Positions 1-5,194 of a DNA stretch of 5,194 bases are shown piece after piece. The stretch's first letter is position 1; each line of letters starts with the position of its first letter. The DNA lies in the NCBI GenBank assembly GCA_002429965.1, contig DJBG01000188.1, positions 1-5,194 on the forward strand, given 5' to 3'. The notes under the pieces were generated by a model, which worked only from the letters and a program-made list of their open reading frames with translations, was not told the origin of the DNA and made no database searches. Source of the DNA: Hungatella sp. UBA5982. GTDB lineage: Bacteria > Bacillota > Clostridia > Lachnospirales > Lachnospiraceae. The position numbers and the translations under genes are program-made.

Positions 1-4
1 TTTG

Positions 5-10
5 CCTCCT
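5..10 (-). promoter_or_regulatory. Ribosome binding site of the next operon gene (off the left edge)
   Basis: The minus strand reads AGGAGGCAAA up to the window edge, a perfect Shine-Dalgarno core. The start codon it serves must lie just outside the window, at least 4 nt downstream. Given the echA-echB-echC order, the next gene is expected to be echD (NuoC-like), but none of its codons are visible, so that identity is inference. Confidence 0.75.
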
Positions 11-12
11 AA

Positions 13-50
13 TGAATCAAGCGGATATGCTTGCATATCCTGTTGATTCA
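13..50 (-). other. Intercistronic hairpin between echC and the next operon gene
   Basis: A 38 nt near-perfect palindrome. The outer arms TGAATCAA (13-20) and TTGATTCA (43-50) pair over 8 bp, a 2x2 internal loop follows, and the inner arms GGATATGC (23-30) and GCATATCC (33-40) pair again. On the minus strand it is followed by TTAGGAGG rather than a T-run, so it does not look like an intrinsic terminator. It sits directly before the Shine-Dalgarno of the next gene. A weaker AT-rich hairpin (GTTGAAA 61-67 with TTTCAAC 78-84) lies between it and the echC stop. A role in mRNA processing, stability or translational control is an inference. Confidence 0.7.
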
Positions 51-109
51 CAAATTCAAAGTTGAAAAATCCTTTTCTTTCAACCTTCTTCTTTGCCGCC
101 CCGCAGCCC

Positions 110-547
110 TTAAGATTTCTTTCTGCCGGTTTTCTTTCTCTTTTCTTCCAAAACATCAAGTGCTTTCACGACACCATCTATGATTGATTCCGGGCGGGCC
201 GCACAGCCCGGCACGTAAACATCCACCGGAATTACCTTTCCTACTCCGCCGACCACGTTATAGCATTCTGCAAAAATGCCTCCTGACGTGGCACAGATTC
301 CAATTGCCACCACTGCCTTTGGATCAGGCATCTGTTCATAAAGCTGCTTTACGACCGGTATATTCTGTTCATTTACACTTCCGGTAATGAGTAAAATATC
401 CGCGTGCTTTGGGTTGCCTGTATTAATAATTCCAAAACGCTCCACATCGTAAAGGGGCGTAAGACATGCCAGCACTTCTATGTCACAGCCATTGCAGCTT
501 GTACCGTCATAATGCAGAATCCAGGGCGATTTTTTTACGACACTCAT
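110..547 (-). CDS. echC: Ech-type [NiFe] hydrogenase small subunit (NuoB/HycG family)
   Basis: The small subunit of a group 4 energy-converting hydrogenase carries the [4Fe-4S] cluster next to the NiFe site and passes electrons between the ferredoxin-like subunit and the large subunit on the cytoplasmic face of the membrane. The 145-residue product is of normal size for the family. With the start used here, the expected cluster ligands are visible: Cys18 and Cys21 in SCNGCDIE, Cys85 in AIGICATSGG, and Cys115 in VPGCAARPE. The CxxC spacing is that of hydrogenases; complex I NuoB has adjacent cysteines. The tail is basic (KRKKTGRKK). I chose the ATG at 547 because GGAGG (553-557) lies 5 nt before it. 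The in-frame ATG at 559, which adds four residues, overlaps this Shine-Dalgarno and has only a poor one of its own. The gene lies 48 bp after echB. HycG, HyfI or CooL are the paralogue names; gene order favours Ech. Confidence 0.93.
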   Translation of the reverse strand: MSVVKKSPWILHYDGTSCNGCDIEVLACLTPLYDVERFGIINTGNPKHADILLITGSVNEQNIPVVKQLYEQMPDPKAVVAIGICATSGGIFAECYNVVGGVGKVIPVDVYVPGCAARPESIIDGVVKALDVLEEKRKKTGRKKS

Positions 548-595
548 AATATCCTCCATTCCGCCTTTGGGCAGTTTTCATGACCTGCCAGTAGT

Positions 596-1456
596 TTATC
601 TGAAAAATGACAGGATAATTAAGTTCACCGTACCCATAATACCGGTTACGATCCACGCTGATTTAAGAGCCTGCTGCCATTTAAGCCTAGCGGCTCCATT
701 GTCTATAATGATCTCAAGAAAATAAACCAGCAGGCACACGATGACCGCAAAAACACGGCTCATCGGTGCAGCAGTTGCAAAAAATACAAAAACCAAAGTC
801 AGAGAGATAATCACCTCATACCAGTGGGTCACCTCAATCACGGCCAGATCCTTGCCGGAATATTCGGTGGTAATGCCTTTTACGATTTCCTGATGTCCAT
901 GGTGGGACATGCTTAAATCAAAGGGTGATTTTCTAAGCTTAAATGTCAGGATAAATAATAGTCCCACAAACACTCCCGGAAGATAAACAATCGATGGCGT
1001 ATTCGCCATTATAATATCCTTTACAAAAAAACTGTTCTCAGCATAATATAAGCCAATGCAGGTAAGCAGCACCATGGGCTCGTAAGCCATGATCTGCAGC
1101 AACTCTCTTTCCGAACCAATGGTGTTATAGGGTGAATTGGATGCATAGCCGCCTAATACGAAAAATACAGAGCCAAGAGTCAGGGCAAATATGGCTAACA
1201 GGATATCTCCGCCTGAAAGCAGGATCAACGTGGTAAATACCACAAACGCAAGTGAAATATACACGAAGAAACGGTGCATGGAATTAACCTCAATGGATTC
1301 CTTCTGACACAGCTTCAGTACATCGTAAAATGGCTGAAATAATGGCGGTCCCTGCCTCCCCTGAAGCCTGGCTGATAAAATACGGTCAATTCCGGTCAGC
1401 AGGCCGCCTGCAACAGGAGCAAGCACAGCGATTCCTATCAGGATTACAATATTCAT
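596..1456 (-). CDS. echB: Ech-type hydrogenase membrane subunit (NuoH/HycD family)
   Basis: This integral membrane subunit anchors the hydrogenase module and links it to the ion-translocating arm. The 286-residue protein is of normal EchB/HycD length, shorter than typical NuoH, with roughly eight hydrophobic segments. NuoH-family signatures are visible: ARLQGRQGPPLFQPFYDVLKL-like sequence at about 29-49 (the loop contacting the small subunit), ERELLQIMAYEP at about 116-127, RKSPFDL at 175-181, and the conserved loop EIVKGITTEYSG followed by EVTHWYE at about 190-214. It starts 1 bp after the echA stop (TAA-T-ATG). Its Shine-Dalgarno AGGAGG (1468-1473) lies inside the end of echA, 11 nt from the start, so the two genes are probably translationally coupled. 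Family assignment is firm; choosing Ech over Hyc/Hyf/Coo rests on size and gene order. Confidence 0.94.
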   Translation of the reverse strand: MNIVILIGIAVLAPVAGGLLTGIDRILSARLQGRQGPPLFQPFYDVLKLCQKESIEVNSMHRFFVYISLAFVVFTTLILLSGGDILLAIFALTLGSVFFVLGGYASNSPYNTIGSERELLQIMAYEPMVLLTCIGLYYAENSFFVKDIIMANTPSIVYLPGVFVGLLFILTFKLRKSPFDLSMSHHGHQEIVKGITTEYSGKDLAVIEVTHWYEVIISLTLVFVFFATAAPMSRVFAVIVCLLVYFLEIIIDNGAARLKWQQALKSAWIVTGIMGTVNLIILSFFR

Positions 1457-1457
1457 A

Positions 1458-3365
1458 TTACGCCATTCCTCCTATCATCAGTATAACTCCGCCGACCAGA
1501 ATTGCGGCAGCTATGACATCGCTCCACAGAGCTAATCTCTTGGGGCCAAAATAATCATCCATATACCAGTTACGCAGTTCCATCTTTTTCTTTTCTTCCA
1601 TAGCTCCATAGAACGTTTCATTATCTCCGGTGTTTTCTCCTGCCATATAAACCGGAACTTTTCTTCTTTTATCGTTTTTATAAAACGGGATAAAACTGAT
1701 GGGCAGAAGGATGAGCATGCTCAGCATAAACAGCATCAGCTTAATATCATTGGTTCCGATGGGGATCGAAGCCGGTCTGCCAAATACCTCAGTCAGATAA
1801 GGAATCAGGGCATATTTCGATACCAGCGGAAAGGTAAAGCAGGACACCACTACCATTGCCGCAAGGATTGTAATGGGGATTTCCTCATCCAGATGAAATT
1901 TACTCTCACTCTGATGATTCATATTTGCCCTTGATACCAGTTTCCCCATCCACTTTGTCCAGTAAAACAATGTGGCGGCACTGCCATAAGCCAGAATAAT
2001 GACAATGATAATGTTATTTGAATCAATAAATGCCTTCATAGCAACCCATTTTGATATCAGCATTCCAAATGGGGCAAGAAACATTCCTGCAATGCCGATC
2101 ATCATGTAAAGCGCAAGTTTTTTTGAAATTCCAAGAAGGACATCCATATTTTCTACATCCCGGTTTCCGATCTGATGCTCGATGGAGCCAACGGATATAA
2201 AAAGCAAGGATTTGGACACTGCATGGAATATGATCAAAAGGATGGCAGCCCATAAGGATTCCTGGGTTCCGATGCTGGCGCATATTATGATGAGCCCAAG
2301 GTTTGCCAGAGTGGAATAAGCTAAAATCTTCTTGGCGTCGCTTTGTGAAATAGCCATCAGGGAACAGGCCAGAAAAGTTATTCCTCCCACAAAGGTTACG
2401 GTTTTTCCTACAGGAGTTGCTCCTAACAGAGGTGCAAGACGGAGGATTAAATACACACCTGCTTTCACCATGGTAGCGGAATGCAGCAATGCGGAAGAAG
2501 GCGTGGGCGCCACCATCGCTCCAAGAAGCCAGGAGGAAAAGGGCAGCTGGGCTGATTTGGTCAGTGCGGCCAGGGACAGGAAAAACACGGGGATCATCAA
2601 AGCAGCTTCCGGCTTCATGGAAGTAACCACCGACAATTCCAGGGTATTGTAATAAATACCGATGAAAATGATCCCAGCCGCAAAAGCAACTCCGCCTCCC
2701 AGATTAATCACAAGGGCGCGGAAGGAATTGTTTCTGGCTTCTTTTGTCCTGGTATAGCCGATCAGCAGGAAGGAACAAAGAGTCGTCAGCTCCCAGCAAA
2801 AATACATCCAGGTAAGATCATTGCTCAATACGATTCCAAACATGGCGGAAAGGAATAAAAATAGAACTGCGAAGAAGAAGCTTTTCCTTTCTTTATATTC
2901 CTTGTGGTGAATATGGTATGTCTTCATATACCCCACCGCATAAATGCAAATCAGGCTTCCTACCAGTCCAATAACCAATACCATAATTGCTGTCAGCTTG
3001 TCGAAAATCATGGCATGTTTTACTTCAATTTTATGTTTTACCGTTAATTCAAAGCAGAGCATTGATGCCGTCTGTACAAATGATAAAACCGAAACAACAT
3101 ACTTTTTATACCGGATACCAAGGGAAATCACGTACACGGCCACTGCCGTCTCTGTCATTGCCATGATAACTTCAATCGTCTTTTCCCAGCGGAAGGACAA
3201 AACAATTCCATTCTTAAAATATAACCCTACAACTGCCAGAGTCAATACAGCCGTACCAGCGGCTCCTACCCTGACAATCATATTCCTTACCTCATCATTT
3301 CTAACCAGTAAAATCCCTAACGCCGCAGCCAATGGAAATAAAATTAATCCTGTAATCGCACCCAT
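1458..3365 (-). CDS. echA: Ech-type hydrogenase antiporter-like subunit (NuoL/MrpD family)
   Basis: This large polytopic subunit resembles Mrp antiporter and complex I NuoL subunits and is thought to carry the proton or sodium channel driven by ferredoxin-to-proton electron transfer. The 635-residue protein has about 14-16 hydrophobic segments, as expected for EchA. Family residues, numbered from this start, are visible: Glu192 in the TM5 motif YFCWELTTLCSFLLIGY, Lys270 in ALTKSAQLPFSSWL, His295 and Lys301 in PTPSSALLHSATMVKAG, and His381 and Lys385 in FHAVSKSLLF. All are candidate channel residues by homology. A soluble stretch precedes the last hydrophobic helix. I chose the ATG at 3365 because AGGGTGA (3373-3379) lies 7 nt upstream and MGAITGLILFPLAAALG is a natural first helix. 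A TTG at 3437 would add 24 residues but lacks a Shine-Dalgarno. This is the first gene of the operon. Confidence 0.94.
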   Translation of the reverse strand: MGAITGLILFPLAAALGILLVRNDEVRNMIVRVGAAGTAVLTLAVVGLYFKNGIVLSFRWEKTIEVIMAMTETAVAVYVISLGIRYKKYVVSVLSFVQTASMLCFELTVKHKIEVKHAMIFDKLTAIMVLVIGLVGSLICIYAVGYMKTYHIHHKEYKERKSFFFAVLFLFLSAMFGIVLSNDLTWMYFCWELTTLCSFLLIGYTRTKEARNNSFRALVINLGGGVAFAAGIIFIGIYYNTLELSVVTSMKPEAALMIPVFFLSLAALTKSAQLPFSSWLLGAMVAPTPSSALLHSATMVKAGVYLILRLAPLLGATPVGKTVTFVGGITFLACSLMAISQSDAKKILAYSTLANLGLIIICASIGTQESLWAAILLIIFHAVSKSLLFISVGSIEHQIGNRDVENMDVLLGISKKLALYMMIGIAGMFLAPFGMLISKWVAMKAFIDSNNIIIVIILAYGSAATLFYWTKWMGKLVSRANMNHQSESKFHLDEEIPITILAAMVVVSCFTFPLVSKYALIPYLTEVFGRPASIPIGTNDIKLMLFMLSMLILLPISFIPFYKNDKRRKVPVYMAGENTGDNETFYGAMEEKKKMELRNWYMDDYFGPKRLALWSDVIAAAILVGGVILMIGGMA

Positions 3366-3372
3366 ACATTCA

Positions 3373-3379
3373 TCACCCT
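3373..3379 (-). promoter_or_regulatory. Ribosome binding site deciding the echA start
   Basis: AGGGTGA on the minus strand, 7 nt before the ATG at 3365. It is weaker than AGGAGG. It is the only plausible Shine-Dalgarno near the start, and it favours the 635-residue product over the TTG-initiated 659-residue reading. A nearby out-of-frame ATG (GATGAATG) overlaps this region and is not supported as a gene. Confidence 0.6.
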
Positions 3380-3486
3380 GTTTTTGTTTTATTATATCCG
3401 TCACAATCAAGAACAAAAAAATCAACGACACCGTCAAAATTCTCTAACTGAATGATCTTTTCCGCATCTTCGATTAATTCGTGCTC

Positions 3487-3514
3487 ATTATATCACACTA
3501 AAAGTGGTTGTCAA
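3487..3514 (-). promoter_or_regulatory. Sigma-A-type promoter of the ech operon
   Basis: On the minus strand a consensus -35 box TTGACA (3514-3509) and a consensus -10 box TATAAT (3492-3487) are separated by 16 bp. Both hexamers match the housekeeping consensus exactly. Transcription should begin near 3480, leaving a leader of about 115 nt before echA. Such a strong core promoter suggests high expression unless restrained; the palindrome just upstream (3524-3542) is a candidate control site. Confidence 0.85.
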
Positions 3515-3523
3515 TGTTTTGTT

Positions 3524-3542
3524 TTGTGTACAATTTACACAA
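3524..3542. promoter_or_regulatory. Candidate operator palindrome upstream of the ech -35 box
   Basis: A perfect inverted repeat: arms TTGTGTA (3524-3530) and TACACAA (3536-3542) around the 5 bp spacer CAATT. Its centre is about 52 bp upstream of the predicted start, a position typical of activator sites though also used by repressors. A further TTTACAC half-site (3545-3551) repeats the one at 3534-3540 with an 11 bp period, about one helical turn. The arm core resembles the TTGTG/CACAA pattern of Rex and CRP/FNR-type sites, but the 19 bp length does not fit the usual even-length Rex operator, so no regulator is assigned. Confidence 0.5.
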
Positions 3543-3579
3543 CTTTTACACCCAAAAGCAGAATATGGAAATTCAATTC

Positions 3580-3602
3580 ATAGGGAAGTGTGAACTCCCT
3601 AT
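3580..3602. repeat. Inverted repeat, 7 bp arms
   Basis: ATAGGGA (3580-3586) is the reverse complement of TCCCTAT (3596-3602), with a 9 nt spacer. An alternative fold adds AGT/ACT inside with one bulged A. No T-run follows on either strand, so it is not an intrinsic terminator. It lies roughly 110 bp upstream of the predicted ech transcription start. It could be a distal regulator site or chance. Confidence 0.4.
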
Positions 3603-3630
3603 AAAACAGGATAAAACGGGAAAATACAGG
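3601..3630. repeat. Three imperfect decamer repeats, A-tract phased
   Basis: ATAAAACAGG (3601-3610), ATAAAACGGG (3611-3620) and AAAATACAGG (3621-3630) follow one another directly. Their A-tracts recur at roughly 10 bp intervals, close to one helical turn, a pattern associated with intrinsically bent DNA. The tract lies about 120-150 bp upstream of the predicted ech start. The repeat is plain in sequence; a bending role is inference. Confidence 0.45.
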
Positions 3631-3763
3631 AACAAACCATGTCTTTTTGCAAAAATATATACGACTTCTTAACAAAATTCCAAGGAAAATAAACAGTATT
3701 TTAACGAGTTGTCATCTTCTTACAGGAAATCCGGGTGTGAAGAAATCGTTAAATTAATAAAAA

Positions 3764-3789
3764 GGCATCCGAATCCTCCTTCGGATGCC
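3764..3789 (-). terminator. Intrinsic terminator of the MBL-fold hydrolase gene
   Basis: A perfect 10 bp stem, GGCATCCGAA (3764-3773) with TTCGGATGCC (3780-3789), around a 6 nt loop. It is flanked by five A's on the left (3759-3763) and six T's on the right (3790-3795), so a minus-strand transcript ends in a U-run after the stem. It begins 11 bp past the stop codon of the gene at 3801-4715 and isolates ech from upstream transcription. Its symmetry means it could also work on the plus strand, but no plus-strand gene leads into it. Confidence 0.93.
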
Positions 3790-3800
3790 TTTTTTATCCC

Positions 3801-4715
3801 TTAGCGTTTAACCAGAATCCGCTCTCCATGCCTGCCGATCCAGTAGTTTATGCCAGGGTATTTGGCCGTAAGATAATCTGCAAACAGCAGCGGGTCCTCA
3901 CTGTTTTTGTCAAACATTTCATAATGTGCCGGAACTGCCAGACCGGGCCTAAAAGTACCTGCCATATCCGCCGCTTCCTGGTACGTCATATTGCCGATGA
4001 TGTTTTCTCTGTATCTCCTGCCATCACGCCCGTTGATAGGAAGGAACATCACATCAAGTTTCCCGAATTTCCTAAGCTTGTCATACATTCCTTCATAAAT
4101 GCAGGTGTCTCCGGAATGATACAGGGAACAGCCGCCGCCTTCTAAGACACAGCCCAGATAGGGGTAGGCGCCTGTAGCCGGGTCCTGGTCGAGGAATTCA
4201 TGGGCGGCGGCGATCCCTGTCATGCGGATATCATCCAAAAGCTCCAGGGTAATTCCATCGTCCAGTCCGATGAACCGTTCCTCTTTTATATTCAGATCAT
4301 TGGAAAGAGAAGAGATAAGCAGCTTTGATACTATGAATTTGGCATTTGGAGAACTGACTGATAACTGGTGCCATACCTTTCTGTCAATATGGTCCGTATG
4401 ATCATGGCTGCCAAAGAAGTAATCCGCATTTGTCACTTCCTCAGGCTTTAACAAGGACGGGATCTTCCTGTTCGGATGTTGGGATAAGAACGCATCCAGA
4501 TAAAAAATCCTGCCGGCAAGCTTTACGGCAAAACCGATCTGCCCAAGCCACCAGATTGCCGATTCTCCAAAAGCCGGCTCGCTTTCATTCATTTCATGTA
4601 TTAATTCCTCTCCTTCCTTCATAATGCCGGTACCGTGGTTTTGTATATTGCTTTCCGTTATGGCCATATGTTTTCCAACTTTCGTTTTTGATGCTTTTTC
4701 TTGTATGTTCATCAT
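3801..4715 (-). CDS. MBL-fold metal-dependent hydrolase, UlaG-like
   Basis: A 304-residue cytoplasmic protein of the metallo-beta-lactamase superfamily, closest in layout to L-ascorbate-6-phosphate lactonase UlaG (COG2220-type). The metal-binding motif HxHxDH is intact as SHDHTDHID (His104, His106, Asp108, His109). Further likely ligands are His172 (AAAHEF), Asp203 in YHSGDT and His264 in VPAHYEMF. The N-terminal segment before SAIWWLGQIGFAVKL resembles the lead-in of UlaG. The protein is shorter than E. coli UlaG (about 350 residues), so the substrate is not assigned: a lactone or phosphate-sugar derivative is possible, but no ula transport or sugar genes are nearby. The start at 4715 is supported by AGGAAGGA (4725-4732) 9 nt upstream; ATGs at codons 2, 17 and 32 are less well placed. 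No clear promoter is seen just upstream. A strong terminator follows. Confidence 0.88.
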   Translation of the reverse strand: MMNIQEKASKTKVGKHMAITESNIQNHGTGIMKEGEELIHEMNESEPAFGESAIWWLGQIGFAVKLAGRIFYLDAFLSQHPNRKIPSLLKPEEVTNADYFFGSHDHTDHIDRKVWHQLSVSSPNAKFIVSKLLISSLSNDLNIKEERFIGLDDGITLELLDDIRMTGIAAAHEFLDQDPATGAYPYLGCVLEGGGCSLYHSGDTCIYEGMYDKLRKFGKLDVMFLPINGRDGRRYRENIIGNMTYQEAADMAGTFRPGLAVPAHYEMFDKNSEDPLLFADYLTAKYPGINYWIGRHGERILVKR

Positions 4716-4765
4716 ATCATGATTTCCTTCCTATTGGTGAATATCTTACAAAAACGGCAATAAAT

Positions 4766-4797
4766 AAGCAGCTGGATCCCACAGGACCCGGCTGCTT
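4766..4797 (-). terminator. Probable terminator after the ferritin-like gene
   Basis: A long hairpin with 14 nt arms, AAGCAGCTGGATCC (4766-4779) and GGACCCGGCTGCTT (4784-4797), loop CACA, one mismatch and one G-T wobble. On the minus strand it is followed by ATTTATTGCCGTTTTT, a T-rich but interrupted tail. It lies between the ferritin-like gene and the MBL-fold gene, so it may end or attenuate the former. The imperfect U-tract means read-through into the downstream gene is possible. Confidence 0.6.
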
Positions 4798-4827
4798 TAA
4801 AATCATGCTTTTAGGCATTAACTGACT

Positions 4828-4899
4828 GGCTTTAGTTCTCGCTTTAACTTTGGCTTTAACTTTGGCTTTAGCTTTGGCTTTAGCTCTGGTTTTGGCTTT
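4828..4899. repeat. Six tandem 12-bp repeats at the 3' end of the ferritin-like gene
   Basis: Six consecutive 12 bp units with plus-strand consensus GGCTTTARCTTT: 4828-4839, 4840-4851, 4852-4863, 4864-4875, 4876-4887 and 4888-4899. The units differ at a few positions each, so the array is not freshly expanded. Read on the minus strand in the ferritin frame it encodes Ser-Gln-Ser then TAA in five units (stops at 4880, 4868, 4856, 4844 and 4832), while the first unit read has CAA in that place. The gene therefore ends inside the array. The other two minus-strand frames stay open as Lys-Ala/Val and Lys-Pro/Leu repeats. Confidence 0.9.
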
Positions 4900-5194
4900 G
4901 ACTCCCGCTCCCGCAGCCATTTTTAGAATAGAGATAATTATACAGAATTCCATGCCGGATTTCATCTGTGATGATTTCAGTTATCATATTTATATGGAGG
5001 CGTGACTGCATGGCATAAAGGATTTTTCGGTATTTTTGTACTGCATTCTGCTCGCCTAACAAAGCTTTTGACAGGCCATCGCAATAACTTTCAGGTTCCA
5101 TAAAGGGCTCACCTTCCACAGCAGGCGCCATTACACCGGTCAGATCACGATAAATCTGCCGGAATAATACATAATGTCCTATTTCATTGTCGCG
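4880..5194 (-). CDS. Ferritin-like di-iron protein, partial (5' end missing)
   Basis: The reading frame is open to the right window edge, so only the last 104 residues are visible and no start can be given; the ATG at 5131 is internal. The visible part fits helices 2-4 of a four-helix di-iron carboxylate bundle (ferritin/rubrerythrin superfamily). Ligand-type residues in visible numbering are an ExxH at Glu4-His7 (DNEIGHY), Glu48 in LLGEQNAVQKY, and a second ExxH at Glu78-His81 (TDEIRHG). The first-helix glutamate would lie outside the window. Such proteins bind iron or manganese and act in metal storage, oxidant defence or sporulation-related roles; which applies here cannot be told. The protein ends in a Gly/Ser/Gln tail (NGCGSGSQSQNQS) whose stop falls in the 12-bp repeat array. 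A probable terminator follows at 4766-4797. Confidence 0.75.
   Translation of the reverse strand, partial: RDNEIGHYVLFRQIYRDLTGVMAPAVEGEPFMEPESYCDGLSKALLGEQNAVQKYRKILYAMQSRLHINMITEIITDEIRHGILYNYLYSKNGCGSGSQSQNQS

Larger units (their letters stand above)
3543..3763. other. Non-coding region upstream of the ech promoter
   Basis: An AT-rich stretch with no supported gene on either strand. It contains an inverted repeat (ATAGGGA at 3580-3586 with TCCCTAT at 3596-3602, 9 nt loop) and three imperfect 10 bp repeats at 3601-3630. The only ORF of note, 35 codons on the plus strand at 3565-3672, has no ribosome binding site and no recognisable content. Nothing else here is assignable from sequence. 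Confidence 0.6.

Noticed and set aside
570..589. Small hairpin GGCAG/CTGCC between echB and echC
   Set aside because: Only 5 bp with a 10 nt loop; too weak to support as a feature.
2332..2652. 106-codon plus-strand ORF inside echA
   Set aside because: It is the antisense shadow of a conserved membrane protein with clear family motifs. The other plus-strand ORFs inside ech and the MBL gene are rejected for the same reason.
3391..3396. Second TATAAT close to echA as an alternative promoter
   Set aside because: No acceptable -35 hexamer lies at 16-18 bp spacing, and the promoter at 3487-3514 is far better.
3366..3437. 24-residue N-terminal extension of EchA from a TTG start
   Set aside because: No Shine-Dalgarno precedes the TTG. 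The ATG at 3365 has one and begins directly with the first membrane helix.
3524..3542. Assignment of the palindrome as a Rex operator
   Set aside because: The half-sites resemble Rex, but the element is 19 bp with a 5 bp spacer instead of the usual even-length site, so naming the regulator is not justified.
3565..3672. 35-codon plus-strand ORF upstream of ech
   Set aside because: No ribosome binding site, no convincing promoter and no recognisable protein features; expected by chance in a 435 bp gap.
4717..4965. 82-codon minus-strand ORF with a Lys-Ala repeat as a separate gene
   Set aside because: It overlaps the ferritin-like gene out of frame, has no ribosome binding site, and stays open mainly because of the 12-bp repeat composition. 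It is kept only as a low-probability frameshift finding.

Overview
All recognisable genes in this window lie on the minus strand, so they read from right to left. The moderate GC content, AGGAGG-type ribosome binding sites, sigma-A-type promoter and anaerobic gene content suggest a strictly anaerobic Bacillota, most likely a clostridial (Lachnospiraceae-type) bacterium. The taxon is an inference from style and content; no marker gene is present.

Left part (1-3365): the first three genes of an Ech-type group 4 [NiFe] hydrogenase operon, in the canonical order echA (3365-1458), echB (1456-596), echC (547-110). EchA is the NuoL/MrpD-like proton-channel subunit, EchB the NuoH/HycD-like membrane anchor, and EchC the NuoB/HycG-like small subunit with hydrogenase-type Fe-S cysteines. 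Together they form the membrane arm and the electron-delivery small subunit of a complex that couples ferredoxin oxidation and H2 formation to ion translocation. A strong hairpin and a perfect AGGAGG at the left edge show that the operon continues off the window; the expected next genes are echD, echE and echF.

Middle (3366-3800): a 435 bp non-coding region. It holds a near-perfect promoter for ech (TTGACA, 16 bp, TATAAT), a leader of about 115 nt, and a 19 bp palindrome with an adjacent 11-bp-spaced half-site just upstream of the -35 box. Further upstream are a second inverted repeat and three 10-bp-phased A-rich repeats. At its right end is the terminator of the next gene upstream on the minus strand.

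Right part (3801-5194): a UlaG-like metallo-beta-lactamase-fold hydrolase with its own strong terminator, preceded by the 3' part of a ferritin-like di-iron protein gene that runs off the right edge. The ferritin-like gene ends inside six tandem 12-bp repeats. Five successive units carry the same in-frame TAA, which looks like an eroded low-complexity Ser-Gln tail. Neither gene has an evident functional link to the hydrogenase.

No mobile element, CRISPR array, tRNA or rRNA is visible. I see no clear novel multi-gene system. The points most worth a second look are the 12-bp repeat and stop-codon array and the possible operator upstream of the ech promoter.
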